Shown here piece after piece: positions 49,923-61,513 of a stretch of 64,000 bases of DNA. Every line of letters begins with the position of its first letter. The first letter of the stretch is position 1. The DNA comes from Symsagittifera roscoffensis (Eukaryota; Xenacoelomorpha; Acoela; Convolutidae): assembly GCF_963678635.1 (NCBI RefSeq), contig NC_087068.1, positions 45,801,013 to 45,865,012 of the forward strand. The letters run 5' to 3'. Below the pieces are notes generated by a model. That model did no database searches. It was given only the letters and a program-made list of their open reading frames with translations, and had not been told where the DNA came from. The translations under genes were made by a program, and so were the position numbers.

Positions 49923-50498
49923 TCAGTTCCCTGTGAACACGGTCGAACTTCGCCTGGTCTGTCTTGCTATTAAGATAGTACTGCCTGTCCCAAGCCCGGA
50001 AAAAGGAGGAGGGCGAACGTCAGGAAGGGTTAGCCTCCAAGCCACCATAAGCCCTTTGCAATTTTCACAGACAAAACCAGTCCCATTGCAAATATCTCCT
50101 CGCTCCTTTCGCATACAGCAGAATGTCTCACTTTGCCTGTCTCTGAAGCTTACAACTCCTGCCGAATTCACGTAGTATCCTGAAGACAGTTTCTGAAACT
50201 GGATATCCAGAGCTTGGCACGAGGTACAGTTACACCCGTTAGTCGGACCACAATTCCCGTTACAACAACCACACCTGAAGTCCAGCTTTTTCCCGCAATA
50301 GAACTTGCCAGTGGTTCCAAGGCTCGTATGAATTGTTCCATTTTTGTGACACGGAAATCGGTTCTTGATATGCGGAAGCGCATCGATACGCACCAAGAGC
50401 GGTTGGCTGATCTCTTCACTGCCGATAGTGCAGGAATCCATTACAGCCCTGGAATGCTCGGTTTCCAAATGCCCTGAAATACATTTCACAAATGACAA
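49923..50498 (-). CDS. cysteine-rich (zinc-binding-like) protein or exon, copy 1
   Basis: A - strand frame with a dense cysteine motif FYCGKKLDFRCGCCNGNCG, then PTNGCNCTSCQALD, and a second Cys cluster FCCMRKERGDICNG, then TGFVCENCKG. Cysteine spacing suggests bound zinc. I recall a similar CGPTNG-C-C module in large animal proteins but cannot name the family with certainty. There is no good ATG at the frame start: either translation starts at MDSCTIGSEE (50441), or the segment is an exon beginning after the acceptor TTTCAG at 50474. After the codons for LMVAW (about 50034) the two copies in this window diverge, so the remaining C-terminus is probably not original. It is wedged between LINE pieces and is probably a captured or duplicated gene fragment. 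Confidence 0.45.
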   Translation of the reverse strand: MSFVKCISGHLETEHSRAVMDSCTIGSEEISQPLLVRIDALPHIKNRFPCHKNGTIHTSLGTTGKFYCGKKLDFRCGCCNGNCGPTNGCNCTSCQALDIQFQKLSSGYYVNSAGVVSFRDRQSETFCCMRKERGDICNGTGFVCENCKGLMVAWRLTLPDVRPPPFSGLGTGSTILIARQTRRSSTVFTGN

Positions 50499-50743
50499 GC
50501 TAAGAAGCTAACTTTTATCTTGTAGCTTAATTCAAGCCTCTATACTTGGTTCTTTCAGATTATTTTCAGGAAACCTTAAGAAACTAAAAAGAATACTCGG
50601 TTGCTTTACAGTAGCACAGAATAATCTGACCAGACAAAATTTACACATATGCAATGCACTTCGCAACCACGAAAAAAAATCACCGATAACGCTATTGGAA
50701 ACAGCATTGCAAGTTAGAGATCTGTAAATGAGACCAGCCATTA
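50034..50743. repeat. 710-bp duplicated segment, copy 1
   Basis: Near-identical to 55306-56015 (constant offset 5272). The only difference I noticed is near 50188 (TTTCTGAAAC versus TTTCCGAAAC). It covers the cysteine-rich frame and about 250 bp beyond its start. The same orientation and sharp ends point to a recent duplication. Confidence 0.94.
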
Positions 50744-50781
50744 GATTGACAAACTAATATGCATAAGACAAAGAAAATCAC

Positions 50782-52440
50782 CCCAGAAAAGAAGTCGTTC
50801 CGACTATGCGCGTTGAATGTTGGCACACCAAAATAAAAATGCCCTAGATTCGCGAATTTCTAGAAAGAAGAAAGATATCAGAGTGATCTCTATAGCGACC
50901 ACAAAAATAGGTTCTTCTGGTAAGAAAACTGAGAGGGAACAAATGGTGATGCAATAGCCATTAATGGTCGACTTATTAAAAGTGTACTGGAAGCCAGTAG
51001 AGTCAATGAACGTGTTATGTGCCTTAAACATCTAGAAGGGCATACTGTGTGTTATGTTGTATCTGCTTACGCACCACAAATTGATCGAGAAGATTCGGAG
51101 AAAGAAGATTTGTATAACAGGCTGGAAGATACTATTTTATCTATACCTGACTAAAAATATATTTTCCTCGGTGGTGACTTAATTGGACATATTGGAAGGT
51201 GGCGCCAAAAAGTTGAGTGCGAAATTGTCCCAATTTACTTTGGTACGCAGTACTCAGAAGGTCAGATACTTTTCAACTACTGCCAGTCACAAAATCTAGC
51301 CGGGCTAAAAACTTTTTTTTTGAAAAAACTTTAAATAGGTTAACTGTACGAATAGGTTAACTGTACGTTTCAGAGTGGAAAAAACTCAACCCATATTGAT
51401 TTCATCCTATCACGATTGTTGCAGAGAAGCTGTGTCAAGGGCGAAGAATGTGGTACTCACCACAGGTTTATTGTGGGTGATTTCTATTTTAAAGTTCGCA
51501 TTTACCGCCATAAGTCAAAACTAGTTAGAAGAAAAAAATTGTGAAAACTGGAATGAAACAACAAACCAAATCAAGTACAAAAAGGCAATAAGGAAGAAGC
51601 TAGAAAATAATCAAATACAGTCGAACTGAGTGAATTTTAAATCAAAACTTCCGGAAGAAGCGAAAAACTTATGTGGTGAAACAACGGAAAAACCAGCAAG
51701 AAAAAGAAAAACTTGGTGTAACGAAAAAATAGGCGAAGGAGTTATACAGAAAAAAACTGTTCAAAAGTGGCGGAGGTTCAAAATTGAAGAAGACCGGGTG
51801 ATATATCAGAAGCAGAACACAGTCATGAACAGTTATTTGCTGAAGCTTTAAAAGAATCAAGCCAGAAATTGGGTCAAGATATCTCAAAAACGGAGACGGC
51901 ATAAAATGTCCCTTCTTGCCACGAAAATGAGAAATGATCAAAAAGATTTCGTTGGAAAAAAACTCATTTTATGTGAAGGAAAATCGTTTTGAAACTGAAG
52001 ATATCCCCCAGTGGCAGACTCATTGGAGGAATTTACTATCCAAGAACTGGCACTTGCACTGAGAGAGATGAAAAATAAGAAGAGACCAGGGCCAACATCG
52101 GACATGATAAAATTTACCGCGGATTGTGGACTTTCTGCACTTTTCAAGTCCTAAAGGAAGTGTAAGGCTCTGGTCTAATGCCCACAGACGGGAAAGAAAC
52201 TGAAACAGTTACTTTTTACAAAGCAAAAGGCGATCCGTTAGAATTTGGATCCTACAATGGCATAAGATTACTGGAAAACGCATTTAAAATATTTGAAAAA
52301 GTACTAGAAAAACGCCTGAGACAATAGATAAAAATAGATGACATGCAGTTTGGCTCTAAAGGTGGTAGATTAACTACCGATGCCATATTTGTTGATCTCG
52401 AAAAACGAGTACGTAATAAAAGAAAGAAGTCGAAATGAAA
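50782..52440 (+). pseudogene. RTE-like LINE: endonuclease and proximal RT part, decayed
   Basis: Plus-strand fragments: FRLCALNVGTP (start of the AP-endonuclease domain) at about 50790, ERVMCLKHLEGHTVC and VVSAYAPQI at about 51010-51080, IFLGGDLIGHIG near 51165, then THIDFILSRL...HHRFIVGDF near 51390-51490. RT-proximal pieces are PTDGKETETVTFYKAKGDP, then LEFGSYNGIRLLENAFKIFEK, then IDDMQFGSKGGRLTTDAIF at about 52180-52400. The order matches the RTE/BovB-type ORF. It has many stops and frameshifts. The match ends near 52440; the catalytic part of RT is not present on this strand. Confidence 0.78.
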
Positions 52441-53954
52441 CAAATCTGAAAAAAAAACGAGATAAAGAAGAATTATAGAAAACCAGTCAGAACAACGGAA
52501 TACAAGTTTCACCTCGAACTGGTACGCCAAAAAAATACACTTTTTCGTTTGAAATCTGATTTTATTATTGAAAAAGTTAGTGACACGAGGTTCTTGCTTC
52601 TCAGAAAAAATGATGAGAAAAATATACCCAACAGGCAGGTGGAAAAGAGTAAACGAACGCACGAAAACTGAAATATCAACTTTTGATTTAAAAAAGATAC
52701 CTTTAAAGCTCTTTGAATTTCTAGAACAATTTATGACTGATCAGATTAACCTAATTTCAAAAAAAACTGGATGAAAGGTAATTTTTTTTCCGCTGGGAAA
52801 TTTGAAAATTAAATTTCACAATCGAAACTAAAAATCAATCACGTTTTTTGTTACCCTTACAACTTTGCTGTCCGATATTGGAAATTGCTTCCTTTAACAA
52901 GAGGAAATGAACTGAAGTTAAAAATAAATCAAAAGACATAACGCGAAAAAGTAAATTTGAGCCTGAACAAAATGCATTGAGTCATAAAACCAACTCAAAG
53001 AGACAGTGTGTTCAAATGGTCATTCAAAAATTATACTGGAAAAACACTGCGACAACTCTTGGAAAACAAATAAAAGCGGCACATAAAAAGAAATTATTCT
53101 AATCGTGGAAGTTAAAATTGCACTGAAAAGAAAATTATTCCGAGCATGGGAGCACTAAACAGGAATATTTTCCAAGCAAGGAAGTTAAAATTGCGGTATA
53201 TGTGCAGAATTAGTCGCTTTATAAAAAAAATTAACGAAATAACTAAACAAAAAATTGAGGTTTTAAAATTGTTCAAAACTCGAAAAAATAAATGTTCGAC
53301 ATTAGACATATTTGACATACGAAAGAGGTGCCGCAGTTCACGACTTTATTGTTGAACACTCCCCAAAACCCATATTACAAACTGAAAAATTATCCAAAAG
53401 AAGACAACTAAGGACAATATGATAATCCATACTCACAGACACCGTTACCTAGACGAAAAAAGATACTTTTCAGGCAAACTAAAACAACAGCTACAAACCA
53501 GCAACTCAGCATCAAAAAACTTGAAAAGCAAACGATCAAAAATTAGACCGAACCAAAAATGCATTTTTCGAGAAAAATTTCAAAATCTAATAGAAAAATC
53601 GGCAATTTATTAATAAAAAAATACTGTACTTTGTATAAAAAACGGTGAGTATCAACGCCTAAAGCTTAGGTCAAAATCAGTTAAACAAAAAATAATCGTA
53701 TTTAAAACTATTTTGAAAAAGAATCAAAAGTATAAATACAATTTTCAATCGATACGCCACAGCAAAAGCATTCTGAAACAGAAATGATACTACAACAAAA
53801 ATCGAGACCGAAAAAGCGCAACCATGAAAAAAGGCCAAAAATGCTTTTGAAATTTGTACAGAAAAAGCGAAAGCGCAACACCGCAAGTAAACACAAAAAC
53901 TAAAAAGTCTTATTAAACTATTTAATAGTTCGCCTTAAATTTTTTTAACTGGAA
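52441..53954. other. AT-rich non-coding stretch
   Basis: I see no gene. It contains a copy of a dispersed segment shared with about 19160 (CCGCTGGGAAATTTGAAAA at about 52790). Confidence 0.45.
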
Positions 53955-54600
53955 AAATACTACAGTGCTGATTTAAATTATTCGAACAGAATGAACAAAA
54001 CTTGAATTTTCAAACACGTTTTTCTAAATTCGGGTTAAGATTAGACAAAAAGTGAACAGAACAAAAGTTGCTTAGAATTTTATCAGAATTAGTATGGTGC
54101 AATTTTTTTCTCCGGAATTCTCAACCAAAAATTTTCCCCAAAAAATTGGTCATTTTGACCTCTTTCAATTAATCAAGAATTACGCTGAAACTACGTTGTA
54201 AATTCATGAGAAAGTTATATCACAAAAAGCCTCTTACACCGCCCAACAAAGTTCTTTGCTTAAAAACAAATTTTGAGCAAAATGCGCAAATTTTTGGAGA
54301 TTTAACCCTTATTGAACTTTGTTGGGCTGTGTAAAAAGCTTCTTGTGATACAATTTTCTCATGAATTAACAAAGTAGTTTCAGCGTAATTTTTGATTAAT
54401 TGAAAAAAGCCAAAATGACCATTTTTTGGGGTAAAATTTTGGTTGAAAATTCCGGAGAAAAAATTACACCATATTAATTCTAAGCAACTTTTGTTCTCTT
54501 CACTTTTTGTCTAATCCTAACCCAAATTGAGCAAAACGTGTTTGAAAATTCATCTTTTGTTCGTTTTGTCCGGATAATTTAAATCAGCACTGTAGTATTT
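53955..54600. mobile_element. long-palindrome foldback or mariner-like MITE
   Basis: The first ~300 bp (from AAATACTACAGTGCTG) are repeated in inverted form at the right end (CAGCACTGTAGTATTT), with a central spacer of about 60 bp (about 54254-54313). Arms are roughly 85-90% matched by eye. TA followed by CAGTG at both inner edges (53961 and 54594) resembles Tc1/mariner ends with a TA target duplication. There is no transposase, so it is non-autonomous. Confidence 0.85.
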
Positions 54601-55263
54601 GGCTGCAATACACGCAAAGATAACTATATAGCTTTTATTAAATTTATCGGACAACGTATTAAACTTCTGAAATAATTCTGACCTTAAAGCTTGAACTTAA
54701 ACGAAATACTTCTTTGAAGTTTCGCGTTTGCCTTTTTGTCGGCCCTTTATGCGTTTTTCCCTCTAGTTTGCATGGTAGATCGTAGTTGCATGAAAACGTT
54801 ATTTTATAGTTCTTGAAACTAGGCAAAATGGAAATCTCCGAAAAAAATGCAATCTTTTTGCATTGCTCTTCTGATAGTCCAAATGCAGGTTTGAAAAAAC
54901 GATTGCAATTTTAACGCCCTTTCACTGTTGCAAGGTCAGAATATTTCAAAATTCAAGACGTCTGATAAATTTGTTGAAAATAATACCTAGTCCGAAACGA
55001 CAATTGTTGACTAAGAAGAATTTAGCACTTAGCTGCTACAGGAAAGCTTCACAGTAAGTTCAATTCTCTTCACTCTCTAGTAGTTATGAATAAACTTGTT
55101 GGTAGTTATGTGTTTTTCTTCTAAACTTCTAAAAATTATTTACATCCTGTTTAATTATAAAAAATAATATTTTCAAATAGCTCGAAATTTTTGGATAGAA
55201 ATGTGATCTGTTAAATTCTTACGAAACGACATAAGATTAAGAAATAGCGTCGGGGATTGTCGA
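54601..55263. other. non-coding stretch
   Basis: AT-rich unique sequence between the palindrome and the second cysteine-rich copy. Nothing supported. Confidence 0.5.
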
Positions 55264-55770
55264 TTAATTGGAAGGCGGGTTAATGCGCATGAATGCTTGG
55301 CTCGACCTCCAAGCCACCATAAGCCCTTTGCAATTTTCACAGACAAAACCAGTCCCATTGCAAATATCTCCTCGCTCCTTTCGCATACAGCAGAATGTCT
55401 CACTTTGCCTGTCTCTGAAGCTTACAACTCCTGCCGAATTCACGTAGTATCCTGAAGACAGTTTCCGAAACTGGATATCCAGAGCTTGGCACGAGGTACA
55501 GTTACACCCGTTAGTCGGACCACAATTCCCGTTACAACAACCACACCTGAAGTCCAGCTTTTTCCCGCAATAGAACTTGCCAGTGGTTCCAAGGCTCGTA
55601 TGAATTGTTCCATTTTTGTGACACGGAAATCGGTTCTTGATATGCGGAAGCGCATCGATACGCACCAAGAGCGGTTGGCTGATCTCTTCACTGCCGATAG
55701 TGCAGGAATCCATTACAGCCCTGGAATGCTCGGTTTCCAAATGCCCTGAAATACATTTCACAAATGACAA
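55264..55770 (-). CDS. cysteine-rich protein or exon, copy 2
   Basis: Carries the same frame as 49923-50498 up to LMVAW, with one visible residue change (Arg for Gln in the QALDIQF.KL segment), then a different short C-terminus (RSSQAFMRINPPSN) caused by different flanking DNA at about 55305. As in copy 1, the frame has no good ATG at its start and an acceptor-like TTTCAG precedes GHLETEH. Near-identity shows either recent duplication or recent gene conversion. An intact frame in both copies does not by itself prove function. Confidence 0.42.
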   Translation of the reverse strand: MSFVKCISGHLETEHSRAVMDSCTIGSEEISQPLLVRIDALPHIKNRFPCHKNGTIHTSLGTTGKFYCGKKLDFRCGCCNGNCGPTNGCNCTSCQALDIQFRKLSSGYYVNSAGVVSFRDRQSETFCCMRKERGDICNGTGFVCENCKGLMVAWRSSQAFMRINPPSN

Positions 55771-56015
55771 GCTAAGAAGCTAACTTTTATCTTGTAGCTT
55801 AATTCAAGCCTCTATACTTGGTTCTTTCAGATTATTTTCAGGAAACCTTAAGAAACTAAAAAGAATACTCGGTTGCTTTACAGTAGCACAGAATAATCTG
55901 ACCAGACAAAATTTACACATATGCAATGCACTTCGCAACCACGAAAAAAAATCACCGATAACGCTATTGGAAACAGCATTGCAAGTTAGAGATCTGTAAA
56001 TGAGACCAGCCATTA
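55306..56015. repeat. 710-bp duplicated segment, copy 2
   Basis: Partner of 50034-50743, same orientation. The left boundary follows GGCTCGA and the right boundary falls at GACCAGCCATTA. Confidence 0.94.
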
Positions 56016-56629
56016 AGTTGACAAAAGTTGAAAAGTTATGTCTCGAAAGATGTTCAATTTAAGAATAAAATATGAAACAATTACTCGAAAAAATTTGTCC
56101 GAAGAAATAAAAAAAAAACAAGCCCTAAAATTTTTTTAAAATGTTTCTATCGGACAAAACTGCTCCAAAACTTGGAGCAATAAAATGTTTGCAAGAAACA
56201 TTTTGTACCTATGCGGGATGAAAAACGTAATTTCAAGCATCGCCGCTAATGCAGGGTACCTTACCATATCTTGTTCTTTCAATTGAACCCAAAACTTCAG
56301 ACTTGAATCAAAAATGGTCAAAAAACCAAATATTTGACTATTCCGAGGGCGTTGTGTAGAAAGAACTTGTGAATGGCCGCTTATGCAGAGGAGATTCCTA
56401 CTACCCGCTATCTCCATTGAATCCACAACCTCAGATTTTAGGAGGTTAGCTTTCGATAAGAGTTAAAGATTCTACAAATGCCAAAAAATCTAAAATTTGA
56501 CTATTCAGGTGACCATAACTTTCTGTGTCAAAAAATTGGGCGTAGTCGCGTATGCTGTGGAGATTCCTACAACGCGTTATTTGAATTGAACCAAAAATCT
56601 CATAAACGTGAGGGTAGATTTTAAGAAAA
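56016..56629. repeat. degenerate satellite-like monomers at the edge of the array
   Basis: Segments of the type ACTATTCCGAGG.CGTT.TGTAGAAA, then ATGCAGAGGAGATTCCTACTA, then TTGGGCGTAGTCGC.TATGC recur with ~100-200 bp spacing. They are diverged relatives of the B modules further right, as expected at a satellite border. Confidence 0.6.
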
Positions 56630-57226
56630 TTCAATAAGATTCAAAAAACGGTCGAAAAATGGAATTTTTTACTATTCCGAGGATGTTATGTAGAAAAACA
56701 TTCTGAAAGACCGCCAATGCAGGGGACCTTCCTACTACCTCGCATCTCTATTGAACCCACAATTTCAAAATTGGGAGGTTAGTTTTCGATAAGAGTAAAA
56801 AAATTCTACAAACAACTTCTAAGGGGGCCATAACTTTCTGTGTCAAAAAATTGGGCGTAGTCGCATATGCATTGCAGATTCTCACTAACCGGTACAAATT
56901 TTGAGAGAAAATAATTTCTTAAGCGTCTAAAAAATGAAAAACCCAATCTCATACAATTTCAAATAACCTTTTTTTATCGAACAAAAATTCTAGGCAAAGA
57001 TGCCAAGCAGGAAACTGGAATTTTATGATATCAATAGAATAAAACAAAGACGACAATTTTTGAGCAGACACCAGTTCAGCCAAAAAACTAGCCAAAAAAG
57101 TACAAAAAAAACAACCCTTGCATCACTAGTGAAACTTGTTTGCAGCAAGCACAACAACCATCTGTGATAGGTCAACTAAACCAAAAAAAACTCAAGCAGA
57201 CGAACAAAATTTCGAAAATTCAGACT
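56630..57226. repeat. satellite module B, copy 1 (diverged)
   Basis: About 600 bp, from ACGGTCGAAAAATG through ATGCAGGGGACCTTCCTACTA, AAGGGGGCCATAACTTTCTG, TTGGGCGTAGTCGCATATGC to the first A unit. It recurs at 59325-59939 and 61514-62125; this copy is the most diverged. No coding meaning; its open frames are repeat by-products. Confidence 0.85.
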
Positions 57227-57273
57227 TTACCGGAAAACAACTTCAATTTCATAAATAAGGTAAAAAACTGAAC

Positions 57274-57345
57274 TCCGGCCGGGACTCGAACCCCAAACAT
57301 TTGAGCGCAACGGCAACCATGTTACCTCCAGGCCAAGTGGGAACG
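57274..57345 (-). repeat. tRNA-like Pol III box pair inside each A unit (first copy)
   Basis: On the - strand, TGGCCTGGAGG (A-box-like, 57335-57325) is followed 43 nt later by GGTTCGAGTCC (57292-57282), which fits the B-box consensus. This spacing is that of a tRNA gene. A weak D-stem can be drawn, but there is no acceptor stem and no sound anticodon arm. The same sequence recurs in the other units (about 57800, 58325, 58850, 59990, 60515, 61040, 62370, 62900, 63420, 63945), with a degraded copy at 62175. It is a tRNA-derived sequence kept within a satellite. Confidence 0.75.
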
Positions 57346-59324
57346 CAAGAGGAAGCTATTAAGGTTCAATAATTAAGCAAAGTGAAAACTCGTAAAAGTG
57401 GTTTACGAGAAAAGATCTAGTTCCCGATTACAAAACAATTGCTTTTGCAAATGTAATAACATTTTCCTTCGAATCGATCACTAACCTCAATGTTAGCGGC
57501 AGAGTAGACATTGAGCACAAAAAAGTTCTCAAAAAACGATCACAATCTCAAAAACGTGTCTTTTAAGTTCGTAACAGTTTTCCTACAACAGGACGATTCA
57601 CACTGGGAGTTCTTTTGAATGATCCCAAAGTCGCAAGGTACTTAAATGGGGAACAACTTCATAACCAGCTGTTTTGATTGAACTCTAAATCTCAGATTTA
57701 GCAGGGTTGTTTTTGCGAAAAATGTGAGGGTAGATTTTGAGAAAATTCAGATTTTACCGGAAAACAACTTCAATTTCATAAATAAGGTAAAAAACTGAAG
57801 TCCGGCCGGGACTCGAACCCCAAATATTTGAGCGCGACGGCAACCATGTTACCTCCAGGCCAAGTGGGAACGCAAGAGGAAGTTAATAAGGTTCAATAAA
57901 TATGCAAAGTGAAAATTCGTAAAAGTGGTTTACGAGAAAAGGTCTAGTTACCGATTACAAGGCTTTTGCTTTCGCAAATAAAATAAAATTTTCCTTCCAT
58001 TCGATGACTAACCTCAAACTTAGCGGCAGAGTAGACTGAGCACAAAAAATTCCCAAAAAACGATCACAATCTCAAAAACGTGTCTTTTAAGTTCGTAACA
58101 GTTTTCCTACAACAGGACGATTCACACAGGGAGTTCTTTTGAATGAGCCCAAAGTCGCAAGGTACTTAAATGGCGAACAATTTCATAACCAACTGTTGTG
58201 ATTGAACTCTAAATCTCAGATTTAGCAGGGTTGTTTTTGCGAAAAATGTGAGGGTAGATTTGAGAAAATTCAGATTTTACCGGAAAACAACTTCAATTTC
58301 ATAAATAAGGTAAAAAACTGAAGTCCGGCCGGGACTCGAACCCCAAATATTTGAGCGCGACGGCAACCATGTTACCTCCAGGCCAAGTGGGAACGCAAGA
58401 GGAAGTTAATAAGGTTCAATAAATATGCAAAATGAAAATTCGTAAAAGTGGTTTACGAGAAAAGGTCTAGTTACCGATTACAAGGCTTTTGCTTTCGCAA
58501 ATAAAATAAAATTTTCCTTCCATTCGATGACTAACCTCAAACTTAGCGGCAGAGTAAACTGAGCACAAAAAATTCCCAAAAAACGATCACAATCTCAAAA
58601 ACGTGTCTTTTAAGTTCGTAACAGTTTTCCTACAACAGGACGATTCACACAGGGAGTTCTTTTGAATGAGCCCAAAGTCGCAAGGTACTTAAATGGCGAA
58701 CAATTTCATAACCAACTGTTTTGATTGAACTCTAAATCTCAGATTTAGCAGGGTTGTTTTTGCGAAAAATGTGAGGGTAGATTTTGAGAAAATTCAGATT
58801 TTACCGGAAAACAACTTCAATTTCATAAATAAGGTAAAAAACTGAACTCCGGCCGGGACTCGAACCCCAAATATTTGAGCGCAACGGCAACCATGTTACC
58901 TCCAGGCCAAGTGGGAACGCAAGAGGAAGTTAATAAGGTTCAATAAATATGCAAAGTGAAAATTCGTAAAAGTGGTTTACGAGAAAAGGTCTAGTTCCCG
59001 ATTACAAAACATTTGCTTTTGCAAATGTAATAACATTTTCCTTCGAATCGATCACTAACCTCAATGTTAGCGGCAGAGTAGACATTGAGCACAAAAAAGT
59101 TCTCAAAAAACGATCACAATCTCAAAAACGTGTCTTTTAAGTTCGTAACAGTTTTCCTACAACGGGACGATTCACACTGGGAGTTCTTTTGAATGATCCC
59201 AAAGTCGCAAGGTACTTAAATGGGGAACAATTTCATAACCAGCTGTTTTGATTGAACTCTAAATCTCAGATTTAGCAGGGTTGTTTTTGCCAAAAATGTG
59301 AGGGTAGATTTTGAGAAAATTCAA

Positions 59325-59939
59325 TGATACAAAAAACGGTCGGAAAATGAAACATTTTTACTATTCCGAGGGCGTTATGTAGAAAAACATTGTGAATGAC
59401 CGCCAATGCAGGGGACCTTCCTACTACATCGTATCTCCATTGAACCCACAATCTCAAAATTGGGAGGTTAGTTTTCGATAAGAGTAAAAAATTCTAAAAA
59501 CAACTCCTAAGGGGGCCATAACTTTCTTTGTCAAAAAATTGGGCGTAGTCGCATATGCAGTGCAGATTCTCACTAACCGGTAAAAATTCTGAGTGAAAAT
59601 AGTTTCTTAAGCGTCTAAAAAAAATGATAAACCCAATCTCATACAATTTCAAATTACCTGTTTTTATCGAACAAAAATTCTAGGCAAAGATGCCAAGCAG
59701 GAAATTGGAATTTTATATTATCAATGGAATAAAACTTACGTAGCGGAAACAAAGACGACAATATTTGAGAAGACACCAGTTCAGCCAAAAAAATGGCCAG
59801 AAATTCCTCTTAAAGTACAAAAAAACAACACTTGCACCACTAGTGACACTTGTTTGCAGCACAACAACAACCATCTGTGATAGGTCAACTAAACCAAAAA
59901 AAACTCAAGCAGACGAACAAAATTTCGAAAATTCAGACT
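59325..59939. repeat. satellite module B, copy 2
   Basis: Near-identical to 61514-62125 (offset 2189) and clearly related to 56630-57226. Confidence 0.92.
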
Positions 59940-61513
59940 TTACCGGAAAACAACTTCAATTTCATAAATAAGGTAAAAAACTGAACTCCGGTCGGGACTC
60001 GAACCCCAAACATTTGAGCGCAACGGCAACCATGTTACCTCCAGGCCAAGTGGGAACGCAAGAGGAAGCTATTAAGGTTCAATAATTAAGCAAAGTGAAA
60101 ACTCGTAAAAGTGGTTTACGAGAAAAGATCTAGTTCCCGATTACAAAACAATTGCTTTTGCAAATGTAATAACATTTTCCTTTGAATCGATCACTAACCT
60201 CAATGTTAGCGGCAGAGTAGACATTGAGCACAAAAAAGTTCTCAAAAAACGATCACAATCTCAAAAACGTGTCTTTTAAGTTCGTAACAGTTTTCCTACA
60301 ACAGGACGATTCACACAGGGAGTTCTTTTGAATGAGCCCAAAGTCGCAAGGTACTTAAATGGCGAACAATTTCATAACCAACTGTTTTGATTGAACTCTA
60401 AATCTCAGATTTAGCAGGGTTGTTTTTGCGAAAAATGTGAGGGTAGATTTGAGAAAATTCAGATTTTACCGGAAAACAACTTCAATTTCATAAATAAGGT
60501 AAAAAACTGAAGTCCGGCCGGGACTCGAACCCCAAATATTTGAGCGCGACGGCAACCATGTTACCTCCAGGCCAAGTGGGAACGCAAGAGGAAGTTAATA
60601 AGGTTCAATAAATATGCAAAATGAAAATTCGTAAAAGTGGTTTACGAGAAAAGGTCTAGTTACCGATTACAAGGCTTTTGCTTTCGCAAATAAAATAAAA
60701 TTTTCCTTCCATTCGATGACTAACCTCAAACTTAGCGGCAGAGTAAACTGAGCACAAAAAATTCCCAAAAAACGATCACAATCTCAAAAACGTGTCTTTT
60801 AAGTTCGTAACAGTTTTCCTACAACAGGACGATTCACACAGGGAGTTCTTTTGAATGAGCCCAAAGTCGCAAGGTACTTAAATGGCGAACAATTTCATAA
60901 CCAACTGTTTTGATTGAACTCTAAATCTCAGATTTAGCAGGGTTGTTTTTGCGAAAAATGTGAGGGTAGATTTTGAGAAAATTCAGATTTTACCGGAAAA
61001 CAACTTCAATTTCATAAATAAGGTAAAAAACTGAACTCCGGCCGGGACTCGAACCCCAAATATTTGAGCGCAACGGCAACCATGTTACCTCCAGGCCAAG
61101 TGGGAACGCAAGAGGAAGTTAATAAGGTTCAATAAATATGCAAAGTGAAAATTCGTAAAAGTGGTTTACGAGAAAAGGTCTAGTTCCCGATTACAAAACA
61201 TTTGCTTTTGCAAATGTAATAACATTTTCCTTCGAATCGATCACTAACCTCAATGTTAGCGGCAGAGTAGACATTGAGCACAAAAAAGTTCTCAAAAAAC
61301 GATCACAATCTCAAAAACGTGTCTTTTAAGTTCGTAACAGTTTTCCTACAACGGGACGATTCACACTGGGAGTTCTTTTGAATGATCCCAAAGTCGCAAG
61401 GTACTTAAATGGGGAACAATTTCATAACCAGCTGTTTTGATTGAACTCTAAATCTCAGATTTAGCAGGGTTGTTTTTGCCAAAAATGTGAGGGTAGATTT
61501 TGAGAAAATTCAA

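Noticed and set aside
50214-50477. 87-codon + strand frame, also present at 55486-55749
   Set aside because: It is antisense to the cysteine-rich frame. The cysteine pattern on the - strand is the more convincing reading.
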